A stretch of DNA of 32,687 nt from the NCBI GenBank assembly GCA_028288485.1, contig JAQBNO010000123.1:1-32687 (forward strand). Reading direction: 5' to 3'. Within the stretch, counting starts at the first letter, position 1. Every line of letters begins with the position of its first letter. The position numbers and the translations under genes are program-made. This DNA is from Segetibacter sp. (lineage in GTDB: Bacteria; Bacteroidota; Bacteroidia; Chitinophagales; Chitinophagaceae). Under the pieces are notes generated by a model. That model was not told the origin of the DNA. It did not search any database and saw nothing but the letters and a program-made list of their open reading frames with translations. This document shows positions 8,663-17,914 of the stretch, piece after piece.

Positions 8663-10447
8663 TTATTTTACTACAGATAAATCCACTGCTTTTGTTTTAT
8701 AATTATTCTTTTTTGCCATTAACATAATTACTGCTACAAAGGCAACCACAACTGCCGACAATATGAACAGGTAGGTATAGCCTTTTGCGAAATCGGGAAT
8801 TGAAGCGGTTGTTTGTTGACTCAGCATTTCATACTCAGGAATTATCCAGCTAAATACATAAGCCTGGGCCAAAACGATGAAACAAATAAATATGAGCATA
8901 ATGAAACTATGCTTTACTGTAAACCTGAAAAGTTCCGATTCTTTTCCTACCAGGTGACCTGCCGCGGCTGCGACAGCTATTGATTGAGGCGAGATCATTT
9001 TACCCACAACACCACCCGATACATTGGCCGCAACCGTCACTACAGGATCAACACCAATTGAAGTAGCGGTGGCAGCCTGGAGTTTACCAAATAATGCGTT
9101 AGCCGAAGTATCGGAACCGGTAATAAATACACCCAGCCAACCCAAAACCGGCGCAAAGAAAGGAAACATGAAACCGGTGCCTGCTAATGCTTCGGCCATA
9201 GTTATTGTTATGCCTGAGTCGTTTACAATGTAGGCAAACCCTAAAACAGAGGCAATGGTGATTAACGGGTACTTGAGTTGTTTCAATGTTTTCAGGAAAA
9301 TTCTTGCTCCGTCAATGAATTTTAGACCAATTAAGGGGATTGAAATAAGTGCCGAAAGCAGTATGGCTGTGCCCGCTGCTGACAGGTAATTGAATTTATA
9401 AATGTGAGGGAGCGCTTTTCCGTTTTTATCAGTTATTACGTTGTGCAGACCCGGGAATTCGAATTGAACCTGCCCAACTGCATTGAACACTTCTTTAATA
9501 GGTTGCATGCCCCATGTGACAATCATTATCGTTAATAATATAAATGGCGACCAGGCGCGTACAATCTGGCCGGTTGAATATTTGGCCTCTGTATTGAACG
9601 TTGGCGGCGGTTCGTTGGCAAATCGCCAGGTAGTTTTAGGAGTCCAGAACTTAAGGAAAATGATCAGTGCTAAAATTGAACCGATACCTGCAATAACATC
9701 AGGAAGTGCGGGACCCATGAAATTAGAAGAAAACCATTGTATGAAGGCGAACGAACATCCGGACACCAAAATAGCAGGAAGTATTTCCATTGTTTTCTTG
9801 TAGCCCGACATTAGAATTACCAGGTAAAAAGGCAGTAACACCGATAAGATAGGCAATGTTCTTCCTACCATTTGGGAAATGGCCATTTCAGGAATGGAAG
9901 TTACCTGCGATGCGACGGTGATCGGAATACCAATTGCGCCAAATGCTACAGGCGCAGTGTTGGCAATAAGGCAGATACCGGCAGCATATAAAGGATTAAA
10001 TCCTAAGCCAACAAGCATGGCAGCAGTGATGGCGACGGGTGCCCCGAAACCCGCCGTACCTTCTAAAAAAGATCCGAACGAAAAAGCGATCAGCAGAGCC
10101 TGCAGCCTCCTGTCGGAAGTGATCGAAGCCATGAAATGTTTGATGACCTCAAACTGACCGCTGTCGACAGTCAGGTTGAACAGGAAAACCGCGCTGATAA
10201 CAATCCAGCCAATAGGAAATAATCCGTATAAAGCGCCATTAGCGGTCGACAGCAGGGCTAATTGAACCGGCATTCCATAAACAACAATGGCAATAACTAT
10301 GGCAATAGCTACTGCAATTAAACTTGCCTTATAACCCTTCATTTTTTTAATGATCAGTGCCCAGAATATAAAAAGTATAGGCACTACTGCCACCAAAGCC
10401 GACAAGGCGATGTTATTAAAAGGATCAATGACTTGTGTCCAGTTCAT
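8663..10447 (-). CDS. lctP: LctP-family lactate/glycolate-type permease
   Basis: The 594-residue polytopic inner-membrane protein is a member of the LctP family (L-lactate permease, TC 2.A.14), proton-coupled importers of lactate, glycolate and similar 2-hydroxymonocarboxylates. Many hydrophobic helices are visible along its whole length. Family-like segments include SFLEGTAGFGAPVAI near 130-144, ITGSDTSANALFGKLQ around 460-475 and the start MNWTQVIDP. It is somewhat longer than the roughly 550-residue E. coli LldP. It is encoded directly upstream of the isomerase gene (7 bp gap) within the SusCD locus, which is unusual: glycan loci normally carry a sugar MFS transporter. The family is secure; the substrate here could be lactate, glycolate, glycerate or another hydroxyacid. 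Confidence 0.92.
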   Translation of the reverse strand: MNWTQVIDPFNNIALSALVAVVPILFIFWALIIKKMKGYKASLIAVAIAIVIAIVVYGMPVQLALLSTANGALYGLFPIGWIVISAVFLFNLTVDSGQFEVIKHFMASITSDRRLQALLIAFSFGSFLEGTAGFGAPVAITAAMLVGLGFNPLYAAGICLIANTAPVAFGAIGIPITVASQVTSIPEMAISQMVGRTLPILSVLLPFYLVILMSGYKKTMEILPAILVSGCSFAFIQWFSSNFMGPALPDVIAGIGSILALIIFLKFWTPKTTWRFANEPPPTFNTEAKYSTGQIVRAWSPFILLTIMIVTWGMQPIKEVFNAVGQVQFEFPGLHNVITDKNGKALPHIYKFNYLSAAGTAILLSALISIPLIGLKFIDGARIFLKTLKQLKYPLITIASVLGFAYIVNDSGITITMAEALAGTGFMFPFFAPVLGWLGVFITGSDTSANALFGKLQAATATSIGVDPVVTVAANVSGGVVGKMISPQSIAVAAAAGHLVGKESELFRFTVKHSFIMLIFICFIVLAQAYVFSWIIPEYEMLSQQTTASIPDFAKGYTYLFILSAVVVAFVAVIMLMAKKNNYKTKAVDLSVVK

Positions 10448-10479
10448 ATTTTAGTTGAATTTATTAGTTTTCGTAACTA

Positions 10480-10536
10480 CCGGGAATTATAATACGGGCT
10501 TTGGTATTTCATAGCTTCATTCTTGCGTCGCAATCA
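10480..10536 (-). repeat. Dispersed intergenic repeat, copy D
   Basis: Read on the minus strand it gives TTGCGACGCAAGAATGAAGC then TATGAAATACC, matching the repeat core. It lies about 35 bp upstream of the LctP start codon, so it could overlap the promoter region of the permease-isomerase unit. Confidence 0.65.
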
Positions 10537-10678
10537 CTTTATCTGCAAAACATTTATCAGCTTCAGTATCCGTTTATACACGCTTAAAATTTTTATATAG
10601 CCTGATAAGCAAAAGAGAAAATAAGGTTGACGGGGTGTAATTGTACCTGCTTAAAGCGTTTTATTCCAAAGCATTTAC

Positions 10679-10701
10679 AAAAGGGGGGCTGCCCACCCCC
10701 C
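10679..10701 (-). terminator. Candidate rho-independent terminator after the Tat-exported glycosidase-like gene
   Basis: On the minus strand GGGGGG (10696-10701), the 7 nt loop TGGGCAG, and CCCCCC (10683-10688) form a six-pair all-GC stem, followed by TTTT. It begins about 40 bp downstream of the stop codon at 10741. The U-run is short, so strength is uncertain. It suggests that the permease and later genes have their own promoter. Confidence 0.55.
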
Positions 10702-10740
10702 AATTGAACCTTCCGGAAATCACCCTTTAAATACTATTTA

Positions 10741-12909
10741 CTAGGCTAAATCCAAAGCAACTATCTCATGGTCAAGTATCTTCGGCACATTCAGCGTTAT
10801 CATTCCTCCTTTGTTTTCAAATGTTGGCTTCGTACCGCTCATAAGTAAGCTAACCCCTGTTACTCTTTTATTTTCCGGAACCTTTATACGCACTTGTGCA
10901 TCTACGGGAATTAATTCTTTGAAAGGACCCTTCATCATCATAGGATTTGTCAGGTTAACAAGGTGGACAGTCATTGAACTTTTTTGATTCCAAACTGCAA
11001 CGTCAATAATTCCCGGGCTTTGTACCCCAACTATTGGTTCCTCGTTAAGTGCCCACCGAATTGTATTGCGAAGAAGTAAGCTATGGTCGGTACTCAACAT
11101 CTGCCAGAAAGACCGGTCCAGGTCGCCCGGAATATAGGCTATGCGTCCTTTTCCTACTTCACGCAGGTAAAGTTCCCTTGTATCTGTTTCAGGCACCCTT
11201 GCAAAAACGTCTTCCATTGGCAGGTCAGGATAAGTAGGAATTAAAGTAACAGGGCTGGGGAAACTTCCTTTAGGCGTTACTTTAACCCTATGCACAGTAT
11301 TCACAATCTTATATGCATCTTCCAGTCCTTTTACAACGGGGTGAAACTGCTTTGTACCGGCATCGGCTTTCAATCTGAGGTAACTGTTTCGCAGTGGTCC
11401 TTCAACACCATTATCATAAGAAACGCCAAATAAGTCAGATAAACCGAAGTTTGTCCTGGCCTTTCCTTCCTGGTCGTATAGTGATGTTTCGAAAGTAGCT
11501 ACGATGCTGCCGCCGCTTTCAACAAACTTTCTTAACTGGTCACATTGGGCATCTGAAAGGGCGGCAATGTTTGGCAGCACCAGCAGTTTGAATGGCTTCA
11601 AATGTTCTGCATCCAGCAATTTATCATTTACCATTTCAAACGGCATGTGATCTTCTACCAGGGCGTGGTACATTCCCAATGAATGTTCCCGGTTTCTTTC
11701 CTGCCACGGTTGACCGCCGTATTTGCTATCAGTCTGTTCGGAATATATCATTCCTACCCTTGCCACTGGTGACGTGTTGCGCAGGTACTTTTCGTTTTTG
11801 TAATACCCCTGGTACATTTTTTCAACTGCAGGCATCCACCGCTTATCAAGGATGTTTCCACCAAACTTTACAAAGCAAGGCTTCATACCGTTCGCAGTAC
11901 CTTCGGCTACCCAAATCCTGATTTCCGCGTCGCTTTGAACAGAATCTTTCCATCGGAATTCTTCTTCAATTCCCACACTAAAAATTCCAATCAGCGGTTT
12001 CATTCCAAGACCTCCCCGAAGCTCTTTTGCTCCCTTTGCATTCGACCATGGGGGTATTACTCCCCTCCTCGCCTGCTGATCGGCGAAAAAGAAATCAGAA
12101 TGTTTACCTGTCAACATTCTATCCGGAAAACCGTTCGGAATAAACCTTGCCGTTGGTTTTATTTTGCGTATTTCAGCATCCCACAGGAACCATAACTCTT
12201 TTAAACGGTCTGTGTGCCACGCATACCATTTCTGGTACACCGGGTCCAGCCGTTCGGTTTTTGTTGGCAGATCAAGTCCTGAGGCCGCTTTGAAGTTTTT
12301 CTTACAGTGCTCGCAATAACAAACACCGTGTCCATGCCAGCGGTTAGAGAAAATACCGTCGGGCTTGTAGCGCTCCATGATTTCATTATTAACTTTTGTC
12401 ATGAAGTCGAAATTGTAGGGGCCCAGCGCACACGTAACCCAGAGTTCAGGGTTGGCCCAATGTCGCCGTTTTTGGCCATCCGCAGTTACTGCAATATAAT
12501 CGGGATGAGCGTTGTACATGTCTTGCCTGGTAGCATGTGGGTCGGTACGCAGGATAATTGTTCTGTTCTTCTTCCGGCACTCCTTTACGAGGTAGCCAAG
12601 AGGATCAGTATTCTTCATCCAGTCACTTCTGTGATGTAGTGGTATATCGGTTGGATAAAATGCAACGATACCGCCTGCACTTAACAAAACTCCATCTGCA
12701 TGTATGCGGTTGAAGTAGTCGAGCCAGAAATCGGGATCGTAGGTGCCCGGATCATTTTCTACAAACGCGAGTTGCGCCCAACGCATTGACTTATCAAACC
12801 AAGGTTCTTCCTCGGCTGGAGTAAATACGCTGCCAAAGGCTGACGAACCGGCAACAGTAAGTGCACTTCCTAAGACGCTGGTATTCTTTATAAAATTTCT
12901 TCTGTCCAT
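10741..12909 (-). CDS. Tat-exported GHL6-like putative glycoside hydrolase
   Basis: The 722-residue product begins MDRRNFIKNTSVLGSALTVA, a twin-arginine signal (Arg3-Arg4, then hydrophobic residues, cleavage likely near 26-30), so it should be exported folded to the periplasm. Residues about 40-330 look like a GHL6-type TIM barrel, with DGIFSNRWHGHG at 184-195 and a Cys cluster C197-x-C199-x2-C202 that could bind zinc. Residues about 385-490 resemble the amidotransferase-like domain of GH42 trimerisation regions. The C-terminal part is beta-rich. It parallels the lipoprotein at 129-2285 along its length, so the two are paralogues sent out by different routes. It follows SusD by 368 bp. Substrate unknown; perhaps the two act on the same glycan at different steps. 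Confidence 0.75.
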   Translation of the reverse strand: MDRRNFIKNTSVLGSALTVAGSSAFGSVFTPAEEEPWFDKSMRWAQLAFVENDPGTYDPDFWLDYFNRIHADGVLLSAGGIVAFYPTDIPLHHRSDWMKNTDPLGYLVKECRKKNRTIILRTDPHATRQDMYNAHPDYIAVTADGQKRRHWANPELWVTCALGPYNFDFMTKVNNEIMERYKPDGIFSNRWHGHGVCYCEHCKKNFKAASGLDLPTKTERLDPVYQKWYAWHTDRLKELWFLWDAEIRKIKPTARFIPNGFPDRMLTGKHSDFFFADQQARRGVIPPWSNAKGAKELRGGLGMKPLIGIFSVGIEEEFRWKDSVQSDAEIRIWVAEGTANGMKPCFVKFGGNILDKRWMPAVEKMYQGYYKNEKYLRNTSPVARVGMIYSEQTDSKYGGQPWQERNREHSLGMYHALVEDHMPFEMVNDKLLDAEHLKPFKLLVLPNIAALSDAQCDQLRKFVESGGSIVATFETSLYDQEGKARTNFGLSDLFGVSYDNGVEGPLRNSYLRLKADAGTKQFHPVVKGLEDAYKIVNTVHRVKVTPKGSFPSPVTLIPTYPDLPMEDVFARVPETDTRELYLREVGKGRIAYIPGDLDRSFWQMLSTDHSLLLRNTIRWALNEEPIVGVQSPGIIDVAVWNQKSSMTVHLVNLTNPMMMKGPFKELIPVDAQVRIKVPENKRVTGVSLLMSGTKPTFENKGGMITLNVPKILDHEIVALDLA

Positions 12910-13100
12910 AATTATTTAGTTTAAAACCAAACTTGTTAAATAAAATTTCCTTCCGAAAGTCTTTGTGTTTCAATATTGCAAGTCGAAGACGAACAGCTGC
13001 CCAGGCGCATTGGGTACGCTCAGGCCCTTCGGCTACGATCAGGGACCTGATAACTTTGCTCATGGTGGCGGCATAACACTTCGAATACGCTTACGGCGCT

Positions 13101-13175
13101 GCTATGAAAAACCACCTTTGAACCGAGCGTGGCAACGATGTATGATAATAGCAATAATGTTGGAACCATAAAAAT
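13101..13175 (+). repeat. Dispersed intergenic repeat, copy E
   Basis: It contains GCTATGAAAAACCACC then TTTGAACCGAGCGTGGCAAC, the same flank as copy A, and an AT-rich tail (GTTGGAACCATAAAAATTG). The core is slightly changed (GGCAACGATGTATGATA). It lies in the gap upstream of the Tat-exported glycosidase-like gene. Confidence 0.7.
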
Positions 13176-13215
13176 TGTCGTGAGTTTTCCCGACAAAAGC
13201 GGTAATAGCGAGTTG

Positions 13216-13273
13216 CCGGTGGTGAATGGTGAGTGAGAGTTTTTGCTTCATTACTCACCACTCACTTCTCACA
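13216..13273. repeat. GTGAGTGG-type imperfect inverted repeat after SusD
   Basis: One arm reads GTGAATGGTGAGTGAGAG; the other reads ACTCACCACTCACTTCTCAC. They are imperfect complements around a T-rich centre. It begins 5 bp past the susD-like stop codon on the minus strand, so the RNA could fold as a 3' end structure for the susCD transcript, although there is no clear U-run. The same short words recur loosely near 7630-7660. Confidence 0.5.
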
Positions 13274-13277
13274 AATA

Positions 13278-14735
13278 CTAATTATATCCCGTATTTTGCT
13301 TAAAAACAGCCGGATTGTTCATTACCTGAACCTGGCTTAGCGGTACAGGGAAAACAGTCATGTAGTCCTTCATTCCAACAGGTGTCAATGCCTGTAATGC
13401 CTTCCCGGTTCTTACAAGGTCAAACCATCTGTGGCCTTCAAAGGAAAGTTCGAATCTTCGTTCATTGGCAATAATATCCCGTGCTTCCAATTGAGTTAGA
13501 CTTGTGAATGGTTGAAAACCTGCCCTCACCCGAACCTTGTTTAACGGGTTTAAGGCGTCTGCAGTTTTACCGTTTTCATTCATTGCCTCTGCCAGCATTA
13601 ATAATACATCGGCAAATCTTGTAACTTTCCAATTTGCGCGGCTATCATCCTGGTTTGCTACAGCTGTAATATACTTCTTTGTATAAGACTGGCTGGTGGT
13701 TGAACTAAAGGTTGTAACTGCCCCGGTAGTAGGATTTGTCCATGTACCGCAGCACTGTACACTCACATCCTTTCTTAAATCGCCCGGTTGCCACAAATTC
13801 ACAAATTGCCTGGTGGGAGAAAAAGACTCATTGAAACCACCTCTAATATTGTAGTAATTCAACAACGCCGTAACATTCGGCATAGAGTTTCTCGTGAATA
13901 CACTGCCTAAACCTCCCAATCCTTCTTCATACTCAATATCAAATATGTATTCACTATGGTGCTCGTTCTTCGAGTAGTCGAACAAGTCGTTATAGTTAGG
14001 TAAAAGCGCATAGGTGTAAGGGGCAGCAGTCAACTCTTGTAACACAGCTTCAGCCTTTGGAAAATCTTTAACTGTGAGGTACACTTTTCCTAAGATAGCT
14101 TTAGCCGCACCGCGGGTAGCTCTTCCTACTTCTACACCTGTATAGGCTATTGGCAATTTACTGCCTGCGTCCAACAGGTCTTTTATAATTACTTCAGAAT
14201 AAACAGTTGCAGCAGGTGTACGAGGGGTAGCACGAACTTCATCGATCGTTGGAATATTCGTAATCATTTGAACGTCGCCAAATATTCTTACTAAATCGAA
14301 ATAAGCTAAAGCCCTGAGGAATTTTGCCTCTCCCGTATAACGGTCTTTGTTTTTAATTACTGCCGGGTCTGCACTTTCAATTCTTGTCAAAATATTATTG
14401 GCCCTGTTGATAGCTATATAATAATTCGCCCATGTATTGTTTAACAGGGCATCGCTGCTGTTTATAGAAAAAACATCTACACCTGTTGAGCTGGGTTGAT
14501 TAGTTACCTGAATCCACACATCGTCTCCACGCAAATCGCCGAATTGCCACATATTTTGGTATGGAGTTCGCAATCCCTGGTAAACACCTACGACCGCATC
14601 CTGGTAATCTTTATCGGTTTTGTAAAGTGCATCAATTGTTACAGATGATACAGGTTGTTTTTCTATGAAACTTTTGCTGCATGAAGACATCATTAATACA
14701 CATGCCGCTGATGTAATGCTGAATATATTTTTCAT
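13278..14735 (-). CDS. SusD/RagB-family outer-membrane glycan-binding lipoprotein
   Basis: The 485-residue protein is the surface lid partner of the SusC channel downstream of which it is encoded (35 bp gap). It has a lipoprotein signal with acylated Cys at 19 (MMSSCSK), an N-terminal SusD-like region with TPR-type helices (YLRALAYFDLVRIFGDV-type segment near 140-156, seen here as KFLRALAYFDLVRIFGDVQ), and a C-terminal SusD/RagB region ending with the common RRFELSFEGHRWFDLVRTG block near 429-447. Length is normal for the family. Which glycan it binds cannot be read from sequence. It lies at the membrane end of the locus, and its transcript may end at the inverted repeat just past the stop. 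Assignment is secure. Confidence 0.95.
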   Translation of the reverse strand: MKNIFSITSAACVLMMSSCSKSFIEKQPVSSVTIDALYKTDKDYQDAVVGVYQGLRTPYQNMWQFGDLRGDDVWIQVTNQPSSTGVDVFSINSSDALLNNTWANYYIAINRANNILTRIESADPAVIKNKDRYTGEAKFLRALAYFDLVRIFGDVQMITNIPTIDEVRATPRTPAATVYSEVIIKDLLDAGSKLPIAYTGVEVGRATRGAAKAILGKVYLTVKDFPKAEAVLQELTAAPYTYALLPNYNDLFDYSKNEHHSEYIFDIEYEEGLGGLGSVFTRNSMPNVTALLNYYNIRGGFNESFSPTRQFVNLWQPGDLRKDVSVQCCGTWTNPTTGAVTTFSSTTSQSYTKKYITAVANQDDSRANWKVTRFADVLLMLAEAMNENGKTADALNPLNKVRVRAGFQPFTSLTQLEARDIIANERRFELSFEGHRWFDLVRTGKALQALTPVGMKDYMTVFPVPLSQVQVMNNPAVFKQNTGYN

Positions 14736-14770
14736 TATCTTTTAATAATTAGGTAGTAATAGCGAATGTT

Positions 14771-17700
14771 TTAGAAACCTACGTTTAATCCTACAACAAT
14801 ACTCCTGGGTAAAGGATAGTTGTTAGCATCAATGCCGGGAGTTAGCGCGTTTCCACTGTTGCTTACATCAGGATTGAATGAGCGGTTTTTGGTGAATACA
14901 AAGGCATTATTAGCAGTAGCATAAACCCTTAGAGAACCGAGGGAAAGGGCATTGGAAATTCTATTAGGCAGATTATAACCAAGAGTGATGTTGTTAATAC
15001 GGAGAAATGATCCATTGTCCATATATCGTGTACTTGCTAATCGAAGACCACCTCTTGGATTATCATTCGGCCTCACTGTATTTCCATCGCCGGGGTCAGC
15101 TTCAGATTTCCAATAATTTAATTCGGTTGTTAACGTTCTGCTTCGTGAACGGATAAGCCTGTAAATAACCATTGCATTGCTGTAAATCTGGTTTCCATGA
15201 GATCCGGCAAGATTAACGCTAAGACTTAAATTTCCGTAAGAGAACCGGTTGGTCATGCCGTAATAGAAATCGGGATAAGGTGAACCCATTATGGTCAGGT
15301 CACTATTATTAATTATCCCATCCGGTTTTCCGCCAGGGCCGCTAACATCTTTAAATCTTATATCACCTACTCTTGAATCATCGGCCAAGCCTTTGTTATA
15401 GATAGGACCGGCCGCCAGTTCTGCCGCATTTTTAAATATACCATCTGTTATAAACCCGTAGAACATTCCAATAGGCTCGCCTATTTTAGTAATATTATTT
15501 CCGACGATGATAGGATCACCTGAAGGTCCTAACTTAACCACCTCGTTCTTGTAAGTAGAAATATTAAAGTCTGTTGACCACTTAAACTTCCCGGTTGTAT
15601 TTATTGAACTAACAACAAACTCCCACCCTGTATTTTTTACTTCGCCTATATTCTGAAGGGCAGTTGCAAAACCGGAAGCCGTAGGTATGTTTACGTTTAA
15701 CAACAAATCCTTGTTGGTGGATCTGAAATGGTCAACCGTTACATTCACCCTACCATTAAACAGTCCCAGGTCTATCCCTCCGTTTACCTGCTGCTGTGTT
15801 TCCCAGGTTAAGTTAGGATTTGGAATAACACCGGGCGCAAAACCTCCAATCGCTACACCACCGGTAGTGTATTTAATATAATTGACAGTGGATAATGAAG
15901 CGTAATTTCCAATATTATTATTCCCGGTTTTGCCATAGCTTACCCTAAGTTTCATCTGGCTTATGACGGGAATCTTTTGCATAAAACCTTCATCAGAAAC
16001 ACTCCAGGCTACCGCGGCAGAAGGGAAAACGCCGTATTTATTATTGGCGCCAAATCGGGACGAGCCGTCTCTGCGGAAAGAAGCAGTAACCAAATACCTG
16101 CCATCATAATTATAGTTTACCCGGGCAAGCTGAGAAACAATTGACCATTCGGATCTTGAAGCGGTACCGGTTGTTATTATTCCACTCACCGCACTTAAAG
16201 TTGGAACAAGGTTGTTGGGAAAATTAGTACTCGTCATCGTGTTGTCGTCAAATACATCCTCCTGAACCGTATAGCCTGCCAATGCCGCTACGGCATGTTT
16301 GCCGAACTTTTTATTATAGTTCGCCGTATATTCTGCAAGCCAGTTATAACCTGCGCCGGCAAAGTCAGAGCCTTCAGCAGCACGGTTGAGGAATACGGGA
16401 AGTTGTGGCCAGAAAGTAGAACCTTTTGTATTGTTAGAAGTGGCTCCTAAGAGAATATTAAGTTTTAACCCTTCAAAAAGTTTATATTCTGCGTTTACAT
16501 TACCTAAAATCCTGGTTCTGTTTGACACATCTTTCTTTTCCAGGGCGAGTGCCAGGGGATTATAAAGGTCTGTAGACGCATCAATACCCGAATAAACGAA
16601 ATAACTTCCGTCAGGATTATACAGCGGATAATAAGGTTGAGCGGAGGTTGCTGAACCGATGATACTTGTAGAAGCACCGGCACCACCGCCCTGTGCAATA
16701 ACGTTATTATTAACAATGTACGATGGATTAATATTCATTCGTACAGTCAATCTCTTTGTTAACTGCGCGTCGAAATTGGCCCGTACTGAGTATCTTTTGA
16801 AATTACTGTTCAAAATGATCCCGTCCTGGTTAAAGTATTCTCCGCTTATTGCATATCGAAGCGCATCATTACCTCCTGAGATGGACAGGTTGTAGCTTTG
16901 TTGCCCTGCCGCTCTCAATACCGCATCCATTGCGCTAACATCGTTGGTGTTTTTTCCTGAAATAACATCCAATACCGTTTGAGGAACTCTTATTGCCCAG
17001 GTTGTAGGATCACCTGAAACGTTATTCCCCAGGTCCATATTCCTGTTCCTGATGGAATTATAATAATAGTTGGCCTGCTGGTTCGCGTTCATGAACTCGG
17101 GCTTCCTGGTTACTTCCTGTACACCATAATAAGTGTCAAAATTTATTCTTGCTTTGCCGGTAGAGCCTCTTTTGGTATTGATAATAACAACACCGTTCGA
17201 ACCACGCGATCCATAAATAGCGGTAGCCGAAGCATCTTTTAGTATGTCCAAACTTTCAATATCATTCGGGTTTAGAGTTTGAATATTATCTGTTGGAAAG
17301 CCATCAACAACAAACAAAGGATCGACCCCGGCAGAAATACTACCGATTCCCCTTATCCTAATCTGTGGCGCAGCTCCGGGTTGCCCGTCAGAAAACTTTA
17401 CCTGTACACCAGCCGCTCTTCCCGAGAGAGCCTGCTCAATACGTGTTACGGGCAAGTCTTTAATGTCTTTAGAACTTACCGAAGCCACAGAACCGGTTAA
17501 GTCCTTTCTCCTTTGTGTTCCATAACCTACAACTACTACCTGGTCTAATGAAGCAGCAGTTGAATTCAGTTTTATCGCTAACGATAAGGTTACATCTTCT
17601 TTTATGTTGTATCCCGATAAAGTTTGTGATTCATAGCCAACAGTAGAAAAAGTAAAGCTATACGGACCACCTGAAGTTATTCTTGAGAATGTAAAAACAC

Positions 17701-17914
17701 CCGAACTGTCTGTACTTGTACCAGACGTAAAGTTTGTACTAGTATTTCTAATGATAACTGAAACCCCGGGCAAGGGTTCGTTAGTGCTGTTGCGAACAAC
17801 CCCTTTTATAACAGTGGGACTTCCCTGCGCACTTACTTGTGCCGAATGCAGGATAAAAACGAGGAACATCAGGGCAATAGAATGCACCTTCGATTTAAAC
17901 AGGTTAAATCTCAT
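14771..17914 (-). CDS. SusC/RagA-family TonB-dependent outer-membrane transporter
   Basis: The 1047-residue channel imports the SusD-bound ligand using TonB energy. In order: signal peptide (about 1-29), a CarboxypepD_reg-like beta domain (about 35-115, KGVVRNSTNEPLPGVSV), a TonB plug (about 125-250, with VVVVGYGTQRRKDLTGSV and ILKDASATAIYGSRGSNG), then a beta-barrel ending in the aromatic residue Phe (VVGLNVGF). There is no N-terminal STN signalling domain between the signal peptide and the carboxypeptidase-like domain, although an ECF sigma/FecR pair lies upstream. It is co-transcribed with the SusD gene (35 bp gap). A 955 bp gap precedes it. Assignment is secure; substrate unknown. Confidence 0.96.
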   Translation of the reverse strand: MRFNLFKSKVHSIALMFLVFILHSAQVSAQGSPTVIKGVVRNSTNEPLPGVSVIIRNTSTNFTSGTSTDSSGVFTFSRITSGGPYSFTFSTVGYESQTLSGYNIKEDVTLSLAIKLNSTAASLDQVVVVGYGTQRRKDLTGSVASVSSKDIKDLPVTRIEQALSGRAAGVQVKFSDGQPGAAPQIRIRGIGSISAGVDPLFVVDGFPTDNIQTLNPNDIESLDILKDASATAIYGSRGSNGVVIINTKRGSTGKARINFDTYYGVQEVTRKPEFMNANQQANYYYNSIRNRNMDLGNNVSGDPTTWAIRVPQTVLDVISGKNTNDVSAMDAVLRAAGQQSYNLSISGGNDALRYAISGEYFNQDGIILNSNFKRYSVRANFDAQLTKRLTVRMNINPSYIVNNNVIAQGGGAGASTSIIGSATSAQPYYPLYNPDGSYFVYSGIDASTDLYNPLALALEKKDVSNRTRILGNVNAEYKLFEGLKLNILLGATSNNTKGSTFWPQLPVFLNRAAEGSDFAGAGYNWLAEYTANYNKKFGKHAVAALAGYTVQEDVFDDNTMTSTNFPNNLVPTLSAVSGIITTGTASRSEWSIVSQLARVNYNYDGRYLVTASFRRDGSSRFGANNKYGVFPSAAVAWSVSDEGFMQKIPVISQMKLRVSYGKTGNNNIGNYASLSTVNYIKYTTGGVAIGGFAPGVIPNPNLTWETQQQVNGGIDLGLFNGRVNVTVDHFRSTNKDLLLNVNIPTASGFATALQNIGEVKNTGWEFVVSSINTTGKFKWSTDFNISTYKNEVVKLGPSGDPIIVGNNITKIGEPIGMFYGFITDGIFKNAAELAAGPIYNKGLADDSRVGDIRFKDVSGPGGKPDGIINNSDLTIMGSPYPDFYYGMTNRFSYGNLSLSVNLAGSHGNQIYSNAMVIYRLIRSRSRTLTTELNYWKSEADPGDGNTVRPNDNPRGGLRLASTRYMDNGSFLRINNITLGYNLPNRISNALSLGSLRVYATANNAFVFTKNRSFNPDVSNSGNALTPGIDANNYPLPRSIVVGLNVGF

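Larger units (their letters stand above)
12910..13277. other. Repeat-filled gap between SusD and the Tat-exported glycosidase-like gene
   Basis: No gene is supported here. The gap holds copy E of the dispersed repeat, a hairpin at 13020-13050 (TCAGGCCCT against AGGGACCTGA with one bulged A, containing CCCTTCGGCTACG) and the GTGAGTGG-type inverted repeat at 13216-13273. A minus-strand open frame through 12794-13063 overlaps the glycosidase start and reads as a shadow. Confidence 0.5.

Noticed and set aside
12794-13063. An 89-residue minus-strand frame overlapping the start of the Tat-exported glycosidase-like gene.
   Set aside because: It overlaps the clear twin-arginine start in another frame and runs through repeat DNA.
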